Assembly: GCA_910585455.1 (NCBI GenBank)
Contig: CAJUEL010000024.1
Location: 1-64,000, forward strand
Direction of reading: 5' to 3'
From: an uncultured Eisenbergiella sp.
Lineage (GTDB): Bacteria > Bacillota > Clostridia > Lachnospirales > Lachnospiraceae
Length of the DNA stretch: 64,000 nt
The translations under genes were made by a program, and so were the position numbers. Shown here one piece after another: positions 1-9,204 of this stretch (position 1 is the first letter of the stretch; each line of letters opens with the position of its first letter). The notes below the pieces were generated by a model. That model was not told the origin of the DNA. It saw only the letters and a list, made by a program, of their open reading frames with translations, and ran no database searches.

Positions 1-134
1 TGCTTTTTGCACAATTCAGGTATTGACAAAAGTCACTACATAACAGTTCAGACAGCAATGCCATTTGGTTGGGTAACGGGGACGGAGCAGGGAACCGGCA
101 ACGGGCACGGGAACGGGAACGGAACCCGTTCAGG

Positions 135-550
135 AGGGAACAGGCTGTTTGGGAACGCTTTATCCGGGGTAGAGAAATTTCCAAAACAGTCTGAGATTCC
201 TGCAACGGGGCGGTTCCTTTTCACGGGGTGGGGAGCACAACAGGAAGGGACAGACGGGGCAACGGGCGGCGACCGGATGGGCGGGAGAACACAGACTGTT
301 TCCTGACGCTGTATCCGAAACGGAGAAATTCCCAAAATGGCCGGATATTCCTGGGACAGGGCGCAAAACTGTCTGAACGCAGTGAGTTTTTTTGTGCCCT
401 GTCCCGTTCAGGAATAGCCGGTCATTTTGTGGAATTTCCCGCTTCGGATAATGCGGCTGAAAACAGTCTGCGTTCTCCCGCCCATCCGGTCGCCGCCCGT
501 TGCCCCGTCTGTCCCTTCCTGTTGTGCTCCCCACCCCGTGAAAAGGAACC
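135..550. repeat. Large imperfect palindrome, copy 1 (LHR1)
   Basis: Positions 212-380 and 382-550 form two arms of one long imperfect inverted repeat: the left arm opens with GGTTCCTTTTCACGGGGTG and the right arm closes with its complement. The apex holds GACAGGGCGC, ACTGTCTGAACGCAGTGAG and GTGCCCTGTCCC. A further partial arm at 135-206 resembles the inner left arm, so the element looks nested or rearranged. Open frames across it on both strands are artefacts of the symmetry. The rest of 1-800 holds only GGGAACG-type short repeats near 95-130 and an unremarkable leader to the next gene. Related copies lie at 21331, 21882 and 42216. Confidence 0.85.
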
Positions 551-800
551 TGGGGCGCAATATTGCCCGGACTGTTTCTTTTTCTCTGTTGCAATTTTCC
601 CATGGTCGTGCTAGACTGATAGCAAGCATAAATTTCTCTGAATCCGATGATTTCTGTTTTCTCATGCGGAGCGACAATGACAATTTTTGCGTCCGCGATT
701 CATCCCGGAAACTCTATGCTTACGATTCCATTTCACAGGCAGGAGCAGCCGGATGAAGGGGCTGCTTTTGGCGATTTCCATTTCACGAAAGGAGCGCTCT

Positions 801-1739
801 ATGACAGAAACAAATGTTTTGAGAAACCAGAAGGATACGGTATTCCGGATGCTATACCGGGACAAAGGGGAGCTTTTAAAGCTTTACAATGCACTAAACG
901 GAACCACATATGCCGACCCGGACGGGTTGGAGGTCTGGACGCTGGACAATGCAATTTTCATGAACGTAAAAAATGATGTTTCCTTTTTGCTCCATTCAGA
1001 GCTGAATCTGTACGAGCATCAGGCATCCTTTAATCCAAACATGCCCTTACGGGATCTTCTTTACGTGGCACGGCAGCTGGAAAAATATGTTCGGAAGGAA
1101 TCCCTGTATTCCTCTAAATTGATCCAGATTCCTGTCCCCCGTTTTGTGGTTTTCTATAACGGAATGGCGAATCAGCCCGAGAAGCGCCTTTTGAAGCTGT
1201 CGGATGCCTATGAAAAGAAAATAAAGCGCCCCGAACTGGAACTGACGGTGCTGATGCTCAACATCAATGCCGGAAAAAATCCGAAAATTTTAAAAAAATG
1301 CAAAACTCTGCAGGAATACAGCATCTATGTAGAACGCGTGCGGCAGCACGCAAAACAGATGCCTCCCGGTGACGCCGTCCGGCTCGCCGTGGACGAATGC
1401 ATCCGGGACGGTGTGTTGTCCGAATTCCTGCTGGCACAAAAAGCGGAGGTGATCGCGATGTCCATTTTTGAATACGACGAAGAGGTCGAGCTGGCCAAAA
1501 TCCGGCGGGACGAATATGAACTTGGCTGGGAAGCAGGCATTACAAAAGGCGAACTAAAAAAGCTCATCCAGCAATCCTGCAAGAAGCTCCAAAAGGGCAA
1601 AAATGCAGAGCAGATAGCAGAAATTCTGGAAGAATCTCCCGGGCTGATCGCCCGCATCTGCCGGACCGCCGCCTCCTTTGCTCCCGATTATGACTGCGAC
1701 AAAATCCTGGAAGCGCTCTCCGAATCGGATGCTTCCTGA
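801..1739 (+). CDS. Rpn/YhgA-like PD-(D/E)XK nuclease-family protein
   Basis: The 312-residue product resembles the PD-(D/E)XK 'nuclease family transposase' or Rpn-like proteins that are multicopy in Lachnospiraceae. Visible features are an N-terminal region opening with NQKDTVFRMLY, a putative catalytic stretch with D59 (NDVSFLL) and E72-H-Q74, and a charged C-terminal helical tail. ATG 801 is chosen because GAAAGGAG precedes it; an upstream in-frame start at 687 has no ribosome binding site. Members of this family are proposed to nick DNA and promote recombination, but the cellular role here is unknown. It stands alone between the palindrome and the alpha-galactosidase gene. Confidence 0.75.
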   Translation: MTETNVLRNQKDTVFRMLYRDKGELLKLYNALNGTTYADPDGLEVWTLDNAIFMNVKNDVSFLLHSELNLYEHQASFNPNMPLRDLLYVARQLEKYVRKESLYSSKLIQIPVPRFVVFYNGMANQPEKRLLKLSDAYEKKIKRPELELTVLMLNINAGKNPKILKKCKTLQEYSIYVERVRQHAKQMPPGDAVRLAVDECIRDGVLSEFLLAQKAEVIAMSIFEYDEEVELAKIRRDEYELGWEAGITKGELKKLIQQSCKKLQKGKNAEQIAEILEESPGLIARICRTAASFAPDYDCDKILEALSESDAS

Positions 1740-1910
1740 CAATGACAGATAAAACCATCATAAAGCTGTTTCCTCCTGCCTCCACCAGCGCCGGGCGGAT
1801 CCGCCGGCGCCGCATCTGACCGTGGATACATGCTTCTGGCAAGCGACAGCAATGGTTTTTTGCACCTGACAAATATATGCCCGCAAGGGCACAGAAAAGG
1901 AGAAAACACT

Positions 1911-3044
1911 ATGGTTAAACTCACACCCCCCATGGGCTGGAATTCCTGGAACACCTTTGGGGCAGACATCAACGAAGCGCTGATTTTTGAAACTGCGGAC
2001 AAAATGGCAGAGAGCGGTCTTTTGGCATGCGGCTATGATTATCTGGTCATCGACGACTGCTGGTCCTTAAAAGAGCGGGACGAACAGGACAGGCTCGTGC
2101 CCGATCCGGTCAAATTTCCTCACGGCATGAAAGCGGTTGCCGACTATGTCCATGCAAAGGGGCTGAAATTCGGCATGTACTCCTGCGCCGGCAACCTGAC
2201 CTGTGCGGGCTACCCGGGCAGCTTTGAGCATGAATTCATCGATGCCGCCACCTTTGCCGAATGGGGCGTGGATTTCTTAAAATACGACTACTGCTATCAC
2301 AGCAACATCATTCCCGGCGAATATCTGTACCGGCGCATGGGGCTGGCCCTGGAAAACTGCGGCAGGGATATCCTGTTCTCCGCCTGCTCCTGGGGCATAG
2401 ACGAAACTCACACCTGGATCAAGACCTCCTCCGCCTCCATGTGGCGCTCCACCGGCGACATCGTGGACACCTGGGAATCCGTCAAGAGTCTTGCCGCGCA
2501 GCAGAAAGCGCTCCATCCTTACAACGGCGTAGGCTGCTTTAACGATATGGACATGCTGATCGTGGGCATGCACGGCAAGGGCAATGTGGGCTTCCAGGGC
2601 TGCAGCGACATCCAGTACCGGACCCACTTCTCCCTGTGGGCGTTTCTTTCTTCCCCGCTGATGATCGGCTGCGATATCCGGGACATGAGCCCCGAAACGC
2701 TCTCCACCCTGACCAACCGGGATATCATCGCCATCAATCAGGATCCCGGCTGCCGCCAGCCTTATCCGCTGCAGGGCATCTGGCGGGATGACAACCTCAT
2801 CGCCTATGCGAAAAACCTCACGGGCGGCGATATTGCCATCGGCTTCTTTAACTTAAGCGCGGATAAGGCGACCGCGCGCCTGAACCTGGACGAGCTGGGA
2901 CTACCCCACAGCACCCATAAAACTCTCTCCATGAAGGAGATCTGGACACAGAAGGACGCTCTTATCCGCAATGCCCATGTGGCATGGGAGCTGGAGCCCT
3001 ATGATTGCGCCGTTTTCCGCGCCAAAGTGGTGGATTTGGCATGA
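1911..3044 (+). CDS. Alpha-galactosidase, GH27
   Basis: This 377-residue cytoplasmic enzyme (no signal peptide) should release terminal alpha-galactose from raffinose-family or other alpha-galactosides. The GH27 hallmarks are present: TPPMGWNSWN at residues 5-14, YLVIDDCW near 44-51, nucleophile D126 in LKYDYC and acid/base D183 in RSTGDI. A beta-sandwich C-terminal domain completes the normal family length. The ATG at 1911 follows AAAAGGAG; upstream in-frame starts lack such a site. The stop codon overlaps the next start in ATGA, so the zinc-finger mini-protein is translationally coupled. The locus continues with two further clan GH-D enzymes and a sugar transporter. Confidence 0.93.
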   Translation: MVKLTPPMGWNSWNTFGADINEALIFETADKMAESGLLACGYDYLVIDDCWSLKERDEQDRLVPDPVKFPHGMKAVADYVHAKGLKFGMYSCAGNLTCAGYPGSFEHEFIDAATFAEWGVDFLKYDYCYHSNIIPGEYLYRRMGLALENCGRDILFSACSWGIDETHTWIKTSSASMWRSTGDIVDTWESVKSLAAQQKALHPYNGVGCFNDMDMLIVGMHGKGNVGFQGCSDIQYRTHFSLWAFLSSPLMIGCDIRDMSPETLSTLTNRDIIAINQDPGCRQPYPLQGIWRDDNLIAYAKNLTGGDIAIGFFNLSADKATARLNLDELGLPHSTHKTLSMKEIWTQKDALIRNAHVAWELEPYDCAVFRAKVVDLA

Positions 3045-3232
3045 GCGTCTGCATGCGCTGCGGCAGGGAATTGACCTTCAACGAAATCGGTGCACATAAG
3101 AAATTTATCAACCGGGGAAGCACCTCCTTTTTCTGCAAAACCTGTCTCGCCAAATGGCTGGACGTCCCCGAGGAAAAAATTGATCAGAAAATTGAACAGT
3201 TTAAGAGACAGGGCTGCACGCTATTCGTGTAG
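3041..3232 (+). CDS. Small zinc-ribbon protein coupled to the GH27 gene
   Basis: This 63-residue protein has two CxxC knuckles (C4/C7 and C32/C35) spaced like a treble-clef or zinc ribbon, followed by a charged helix near residues 42-58. Its ATG lies in the ATGA that ends the alpha-galactosidase gene, which indicates translational coupling. I do not recognise a named family. A zinc-binding structural or regulatory mini-protein is the safest description. The gene is followed by about 190 bases containing only an AT-rich promoter-like stretch. Confidence 0.7.
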   Translation: MSVCMRCGRELTFNEIGAHKKFINRGSTSFFCKTCLAKWLDVPEEKIDQKIEQFKRQGCTLFV

Positions 3233-3316
3233 CCCGTCTTTTTATACGCCAGAAGCCTTCATTTTCTGCGCGGGACTTTTTACAAATTGTTAAATATATA
3301 CATAAAGTGGAGAAAA

Positions 3317-3349
3317 TTGACATTGCTGCAAATACAAAAATCATATAAA
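3317..3349 (+). promoter_or_regulatory. Possible promoter of the GH-D pair
   Basis: A perfect TTGACA lies at 3317-3322 in an AT-rich stretch upstream of the gene at 3420. No clean -10 box sits at 17 bases; ATATAA near 3343 is about 20 bases away. The call is therefore tentative and rests on the -35 hexamer and base composition. Confidence 0.3.
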
Positions 3350-3419
3350 GTAGAATTAAAAACAAATATTGTTATGCACTTATTCTGTCAACACATAAAA
3401 AAAGGGAGGTACACACATC

Positions 3420-5369
3420 ATGACGTATTGGAACTATACGGGGGACGGTTTCTGGGAACTTCATGACGCGGACAAAAAAATTCTGAAGGCCCATGCCCGC
3501 GCGCAGGATACGCAGGGGCGCAGAATCGACACGCGCACCTGCGCCCTGACCGGGCAGGAAAAGCAGGGAAATGTGCTGATTCTGCATTTTGCGGGGGACG
3601 AAGGGCTGCTCCTCACAGAGCGCCTTGGCGTGACCGACGGCGGCATGGCATGGGCGGACTGCACGCTGCAGGCCGCCGACGGACAGACGGTACACACCAG
3701 GAGCCTTGCGCCGCTGGTATTTTCTGCCCCGGGCACACAGGCGGATGAGGCTTCGCCCGCCATCTGGAAGGATCTGTGGATCAAAATGCTGGCTGTCCCT
3801 TACGACAACACCATGTGGCTGCGCTATGAGGCGCTGCCGCTGCGCGCCGGACGAAAAAGCTATGACCTGACCGTGCTTTACTCCGAAGACAGCCGGGAAG
3901 GCATTCTGGTTGGCGCGCTGGACTTCGACCGCTGGAAAAACGCTCTGGTCTGCTCCGCCACCGACGCAAACACCCTGGATGCCTGCTGCGGCATAGCGGA
4001 TGAGGGAACCCACGACACCCAGCCCCACGGCGTCCTTTCCGGTCAGGCGGTCGCTTCCTCCCGCTTCTGCATCCTTTACGGCAGCGATTACAGAAGGCTT
4101 CTGGAGCGCTACGGAGATTTTCTCGCATCACAGCGGGCGCCCCTGCAATGGACCCAGGGCGTTCCCTTCGGCTTCAACAGCTGGGCCGGACTGGCATTTC
4201 GCCTCACCGAAGAGCGCTATGAAAAGAGCGGGGATTTTCTGCGGGAAGCGCTGATGCCCAACGGCTATCAAAACGGCGGACACACCTACGTGAATCTGGA
4301 TGCAGGCTGGAACGTCATGTCTCCTGACCGCCTGATCGCCCAGGCACAAAGGCTTCATGACGCAGGACAAAAGGCGGGCATCTACGACGCGCCCTTCGCC
4401 TTTTTCGGAAAGGATCCCGATCAGGAAATTCCCGGCGTCCCCGGGCACCGCTTTGGCGAAATCCTTCTGCGGGATGAACAAAACCGTTTTCTGCCCAGGG
4501 TGGACGGCGCGATTCCCTATGACGTGACCCATCCGCTGTGGCGGCAAATGACGGCATACAAATTCGGCAATTTCGTGGAATGGAATTACGACTATGTAAA
4601 GGTGGATTTCATGACCCACGGCGGCATGGAGGGCAGGCACTATGACGAAGCGGTCGCCACAGGCAGACAGGCGATCAATCAGGGCTACGCCTTTTTAAAC
4701 GATTTGCTTTCGGAAGAGAAAACCGGCAGACCCTTCTTCATCAGCCTGTCCATCGCCCCCATCTTCCCCTATGGCTACGGCCATGCCAGACGGGTATCCT
4801 GCGATGCCTTCGGCACCAGGCAGGATGTGGAATACGAATTGAATTCCCACACCTACGGTTGGTGGTTAAACGGCAGACTTTATCAGTATAACGACCCGGA
4901 CCACATCGTGCTGTACAAAAGCTTCGGCATGGAACGTGAATGCACGGAGGGCGAAGCGCGGGCGCGCTATACCACAGCCGTAATCGGCGGCACGGTCATG
5001 ATGCTCAGCGACGATTACGAATGCGACAAGGCAAGAGAACGGGCCAGACAGTTTGCATGCAACCCGGCAGTCAACCGCATCGCTGCCTCCCAGACCGCCT
5101 TTTTCCCGGCAGAATCCGCCCAATGCAGCGCCTCTGCCGCCTATACGGCCCTCATTGACGGCAGACAGTATGTCGCCCTGTTCCACTGGGCGGATCAAAA
5201 GGAGACCGTAGTATTGCGCGCGGACCGTGCCAGCCTGCCAAAGCAGGGCAGCTACCGGGATCTGTGGAGCGGCAAAGTATATTCCATGGAAGACGGGCTG
5301 CTGCAATGGCAGGCGGAGGGCTGCGACGCCCTTTTGCTGGAAATGTGCGCCGCAAGGCATACGGTATGA
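3420..5369 (+). CDS. Clan GH-D glycosidase, GH36-like (putative alpha-galactosidase), paralogue 1
   Basis: This 649-residue protein has no signal peptide. It has an N-terminal beta-rich domain (about 1-240), a TIM barrel from GFNSWAG (about 251) and a C-terminal beta domain. In the barrel YVKVDFM supplies the presumed nucleophile D396, and RRVSCDAFG supplies the presumed acid/base D462, as in GH27/GH36/GH31-like clan members. The start at 3420 follows AGGGAGG. It shares many blocks with the next gene (PYDN.MWLRYE, GALDFD.WKNA, GIAD.GTHD, SLSIAP.FPY, YNDPDH), so the two are tandem duplicates. The exact family number and substrate (alpha-galactoside or related alpha-linked sugar) are not settled by sequence inspection. 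Confidence 0.82.
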   Translation: MTYWNYTGDGFWELHDADKKILKAHARAQDTQGRRIDTRTCALTGQEKQGNVLILHFAGDEGLLLTERLGVTDGGMAWADCTLQAADGQTVHTRSLAPLVFSAPGTQADEASPAIWKDLWIKMLAVPYDNTMWLRYEALPLRAGRKSYDLTVLYSEDSREGILVGALDFDRWKNALVCSATDANTLDACCGIADEGTHDTQPHGVLSGQAVASSRFCILYGSDYRRLLERYGDFLASQRAPLQWTQGVPFGFNSWAGLAFRLTEERYEKSGDFLREALMPNGYQNGGHTYVNLDAGWNVMSPDRLIAQAQRLHDAGQKAGIYDAPFAFFGKDPDQEIPGVPGHRFGEILLRDEQNRFLPRVDGAIPYDVTHPLWRQMTAYKFGNFVEWNYDYVKVDFMTHGGMEGRHYDEAVATGRQAINQGYAFLNDLLSEEKTGRPFFISLSIAPIFPYGYGHARRVSCDAFGTRQDVEYELNSHTYGWWLNGRLYQYNDPDHIVLYKSFGMERECTEGEARARYTTAVIGGTVMMLSDDYECDKARERARQFACNPAVNRIAASQTAFFPAESAQCSASAAYTALIDGRQYVALFHWADQKETVVLRADRASLPKQGSYRDLWSGKVYSMEDGLLQWQAEGCDALLLEMCAARHTV

Positions 5370-5421
5370 CGCTTTATAACGAATCTTTTTCATCTCTCAC
5401 CATATAAGGAGGAAACCGACT

Positions 5422-7461
5422 ATGATGCTGCAGGAACTGGTAGATCGCCCGCTGGAGGCAAGAAAGCTCTGGAAAGGCATGGAACCGCCCCGGATTGTGC
5501 TGCGGGAGGAATGCGGACATGCCGCCGCAGAGCTGTTTGAAGACGGAACTTTTTTCTACATCAAAGACGGCGAACGGATCCGGCACGGCTTTTCCACCGC
5601 CGATACTGTTGACGGAAATACCGTCAGCACGAAAACGGCCGCGCTGCAAAGCCGGGAGGTGACCGCCGTAAGGGACTGCCTGGGCGACGGGAAACGGATT
5701 GTGAGCGTTTACCGGGAAAAGGGGCTCACGCTCCGGCAGGAGCTGACTCTGTATCCGGAAGGGGAGCTGACGGTACAAATCTTCCTGCAAAAGGATGAGG
5801 AAGCTGTACGCAGCCGCTACATGGTCCCTTTTTTCGCCCCATATCCGGACGCCAGCGGAAAAGCGCTCTTTTTGTCGCTGGACCAGAAAATGCTGCTGGT
5901 TCCCTACGACAACGATATGTGGCTTCGCTATGAATCCTGCGTGCCTGCCGCAGGCAGACCCAGCTATGACGTCACAGCCATCTATGATGAAAAAACGCTG
6001 GAGGGCATGGTGATCGGCGCGTTGGATTTTGATGTGTGGAAAAACGCGATCCGCTGGAATCCCCACGACGCCCGCAGCGTCATCGCTCTTTGCGGCATCG
6101 CGGACGGCGGCACCCACGACGTATGCCCCCATGGCATTGTGGAGGGCAGGGAGGTTGCCTCCTCCCGCTTTGTCCTGAGCTGGCATGCCGACATCCGCAA
6201 GGGTCTGGAGCATTACGGCGACCTCTGCGCAAGGGTACGCCCCGCCAGACCCTGGAATTCTGCAAAGGTTCCTTTTGGCTGGAACAGCTATGCGGCGCTC
6301 GGCGGCACGCTGCAAATAGAGCACTGGAAACAGGCGGGCGAATTCATGAAGGAATCGCTTCCCCATTATGCGGACGCAGACGGCGTGACCTATGTCAATC
6401 TGGACGGCGCATTCGGGCTGGACCATGAACGGATCCGGGAAATCATCAAAGAAATCCATGCCCGCGGGCAAAAGGCCGGCTGGTACGCCGCCCCCTGCAA
6501 CTGCCCCGCCGCGCTCGCAGATTTTCCTTTAAAGGGAACCGGCCTTACCGTCAGGGATCTCTTTTTAAAGGACGATGCCGGGAATGTGCTTCCCGCCGCC
6601 GACAATACGGTGCCCTTTGACGTCACCCATCCGGCATGGGAGGCCTATGCGCGGAAAAATATCCGGATCCTGACGGACCTGGGGGTGGACTATATCAAGC
6701 TCGACTTTTTAAGCCACGCCTCCGTAGAGGGAAACCACTATGAGAAAAACGTGACAGGGCGCATGGCGATCGATCGGGTATACCGGCTGCTGGAGGAGGA
6801 AATCGGCCGCTGTGGGCGGGAAATCTTCGTCAGCCTTTCCATCGCGCCTCTCTTCCCTTATTTTCTGGGCAATGCCAGAAGATGCTGCTGTGATTCCTTC
6901 GGGCACTATGACGACGTGCGCTATGTATTGAACGCCCTCAATTTCGCCTGGTGGACCAACGGGCGCTTATACCGCTACAATGACCCGGACCATGTGCCGC
7001 TGTACCATTCCGTCATTGACGGCAGAGGCGTTTCCACCGAAAAGGAAGCGAAATCCAGATATTACTCCGCCGCCATTTCCGGCACCGTCATGATGCTTTC
7101 GGATAACTACGGACCGGCAGGAGATAAAGATATCATTGAACATGCCAGAAAACGCGCCAAAGCCATCGCCAACGATGAGGCGGTAAACGCGATCGCAAGG
7201 CTGGGAAAAGCCTTCGTGCCGGTGGACCTTTCCGACGGCGTCACGCCCTGTTATACCCTTTCCCATGAGGGAAGACACTATGCCGCCATGTTCAATTTTT
7301 CCGACAAGCCCTCCCGCCTGTCCTTCGACGCCCGGCGCGGCGGTCTGCCGCAAACAGGCTGCTTTGCCGATATTCACGGCGGAGAAAGAACGCCCTACGA
7401 GGGCAGCATCGGACTTGTTCTGGACGGCCATGACGCGGCGATCCTGGAAATATTCCCGTAA
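5422..7461 (+). CDS. Clan GH-D glycosidase, GH36-like, paralogue 2
   Basis: This 679-residue cytoplasmic protein is the tandem paralogue of the preceding gene, 52 bases downstream. VDYIKLDFL contains the presumed nucleophile D428 and RRCCCDSFG the presumed acid/base D491. The substrate-loop regions differ: the stretch just after the AGWYAAP motif (about 352-370, rich in Cys and Pro) has no counterpart in paralogue 1, which suggests a shifted substrate range. The start at 5422 follows AAGGAGG; the second ATG at 5425 is a close alternative. It probably belongs to one operon with its paralogue and the downstream YesM/YesN system. Confidence 0.82.
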   Translation: MMLQELVDRPLEARKLWKGMEPPRIVLREECGHAAAELFEDGTFFYIKDGERIRHGFSTADTVDGNTVSTKTAALQSREVTAVRDCLGDGKRIVSVYREKGLTLRQELTLYPEGELTVQIFLQKDEEAVRSRYMVPFFAPYPDASGKALFLSLDQKMLLVPYDNDMWLRYESCVPAAGRPSYDVTAIYDEKTLEGMVIGALDFDVWKNAIRWNPHDARSVIALCGIADGGTHDVCPHGIVEGREVASSRFVLSWHADIRKGLEHYGDLCARVRPARPWNSAKVPFGWNSYAALGGTLQIEHWKQAGEFMKESLPHYADADGVTYVNLDGAFGLDHERIREIIKEIHARGQKAGWYAAPCNCPAALADFPLKGTGLTVRDLFLKDDAGNVLPAADNTVPFDVTHPAWEAYARKNIRILTDLGVDYIKLDFLSHASVEGNHYEKNVTGRMAIDRVYRLLEEEIGRCGREIFVSLSIAPLFPYFLGNARRCCCDSFGHYDDVRYVLNALNFAWWTNGRLYRYNDPDHVPLYHSVIDGRGVSTEKEAKSRYYSAAISGTVMMLSDNYGPAGDKDIIEHARKRAKAIANDEAVNAIARLGKAFVPVDLSDGVTPCYTLSHEGRHYAAMFNFSDKPSRLSFDARRGGLPQTGCFADIHGGERTPYEGSIGLVLDGHDAAILEIFP

Positions 7462-7514
7462 CGCTTTTTCAAAGGAGCGGGGCATCCCAAAACGGCAAAC
7501 AAGCAGGAGACATT

Positions 7515-9164
7515 ATGATAAAATGGTTTCACACCCGGAAGCTGCGGGAAAAAATAATGGTATGGTATACCGCATTTGCGCTTTTTCCCATGATTTTGAT
7601 CACGATCTATTTTCACTTTTATACCCGGCAGCTTCTGGTGGAAAACCTGGAAAAAAATCTGGATGACCAGATCAGCAAAATCGAACGCGACTTAAACGAC
7701 AAAACCGGAAACTATTATACCATCACCAATCTTTTATACATGGACGAAAGCCTGTGGAGCTACATGATGGCGGATTATTCCCACCGCGGCTATGAGGATC
7801 TGTATCTGTATGTGGATACCCTGTTTTCCAACATCCGCACGCTCTACCCTGAAATCAGCGCCCTGCGCATATGCAGCACCAATCCCACACTGCCGCAGGA
7901 TCACTATTATTTCCAGGTGCTGCATGCGGATACGCTGGATTCTGATTTTTCCAAAGCCATACCGGCGGGAAATATCATGCAGCTCTACAGGCGTTCCGAC
8001 ACGGACATCTGCTTCACCCGTTACATGAATCTGTATGAAACCGGAAAATACCTGCATTTTCTGGAAATCCATATCGACCCACAGGTCATCACCCAGCTTC
8101 TGGAAAGCACTGACGAACGCCTGACCACCGTGCTGACAGACCAGGAGGGAACCATTCTGCTCTCCGGCAAAGACGATCTGATCGGAAAACAATACAGCGA
8201 GCTGAATCTGGAGCACCAGGTCGTCCGGGAATCCAGGATCGAACACTGCGGCGTTCTGCTTTTATATATGGATCTCAAGGATTTTGACCTGCCGATCCTG
8301 CACGCGACGCTGCAAATGTTTCTCGTCTTTGCCGCCAGCTCCGGGCTGGCCTTTATCGCCATCTCCCGTTATAGTCACTATTTCCAGAAAAGCGTGGAGG
8401 TCGTGATGCACGGCGCATATGCGATCAGCTATGGAGATTTTACCCAGAAAATACCCGTCTCCGGAACGGACGAAATCAGCATGATTGCGGAATCCATCAA
8501 TAAGCTGGGCGAACAGATTCAAAAAACCATCGAGGAATCCTATAAAAAGGAGCTGAACAGACAGATTTCCGAGCTGAACCAGCTGCAGGAGCAGATCAAC
8601 CCTCACTTTCTCTACAACGCGCTTTCCTCCATCTCCTCTCTGGCGCTGAATCACCAGGACGCAGAAACCAGCCAGGCCATCGTCTATCTGGCGGATTTCT
8701 ACCGGACCTCCCTAAACAAGGGAAATCAGGAGCTCACCATACGGGAAGAGCTGCACCTTCTGGAAAGCTACATGCACATCCAGCGAATGCGGTTCGGAGA
8801 CGCCATCGAGCTGGAATACAGTCTGGACGAAAGCCTGCTGGAACACAGGGTGATGAAGCTGACCCTGCAGCCCCTTGTGGAAAATGCCATTCATCACGGC
8901 AGAACGGACGATTCGGAAAGCTTTCATATCCTGATCCGTTTGTACCGGCAGGCGGAAAAAACCGTTCTGGAGGTGATCGACGACGGGCAGGGCATTCCGC
9001 CGGAAAAGATGCTGGAGCTGCAGGATTCCCTGGATCAATCTGTCTCTGGCTATGGCCTGCGCAACGTCAACATCCGGATCCGGCTGCAATACGGACCCGA
9101 TTACGGCATCAGCCTGGAGAGCGAGGAGGGCTTTGGCACGAAGGTACGGATCGAACTGCCCTGA
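7515..9164 (+). CDS. Sensor histidine kinase, YesM type
   Basis: This 549-residue membrane sensor has TM1 at about 15-36, an extracytoplasmic sensing domain to about 260, TM2 at about 262-284, a HAMP-like segment, and a His_kinase/HATPase module. H364 in INPHFLYN is the phosphorylation site. PLVENAIHHG is the N box, DDGQGIP the G1 box, and GYGLRNV the G2 region. In Firmicutes such kinases pair with YesN-type AraC regulators and control carbohydrate transporters. The matching regulator lies two genes downstream, with a solute-binding lipoprotein between them. The start follows CAGGAGA. Confidence 0.93.
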   Translation: MIKWFHTRKLREKIMVWYTAFALFPMILITIYFHFYTRQLLVENLEKNLDDQISKIERDLNDKTGNYYTITNLLYMDESLWSYMMADYSHRGYEDLYLYVDTLFSNIRTLYPEISALRICSTNPTLPQDHYYFQVLHADTLDSDFSKAIPAGNIMQLYRRSDTDICFTRYMNLYETGKYLHFLEIHIDPQVITQLLESTDERLTTVLTDQEGTILLSGKDDLIGKQYSELNLEHQVVRESRIEHCGVLLLYMDLKDFDLPILHATLQMFLVFAASSGLAFIAISRYSHYFQKSVEVVMHGAYAISYGDFTQKIPVSGTDEISMIAESINKLGEQIQKTIEESYKKELNRQISELNQLQEQINPHFLYNALSSISSLALNHQDAETSQAIVYLADFYRTSLNKGNQELTIREELHLLESYMHIQRMRFGDAIELEYSLDESLLEHRVMKLTLQPLVENAIHHGRTDDSESFHILIRLYRQAEKTVLEVIDDGQGIPPEKMLELQDSLDQSVSGYGLRNVNIRIRLQYGPDYGISLESEEGFGTKVRIELP

Positions 9165-9204
9165 CGCTTCACAGCTGTGCCGATGCCTGACACAGGAGGT
9201 TTTG

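Noticed and set aside
23..28. TTGACA near the left edge as a promoter
   Set aside because: No acceptable -10 hexamer lies 16-18 bases downstream and no gene follows within reach.
160..614. Long open frames on both strands (about 147 and 128 residues) across copy 1 of the palindrome
   Set aside because: They are symmetric artefacts: the same peptide-like text appears on both strands because the sequence is a near palindrome, and no ribosome site precedes them.
5374..6471. 365-residue minus-strand frame opposite GH-D paralogue 2
   Set aside because: It is a shadow of a recognised enzyme gene in a GC-rich region.
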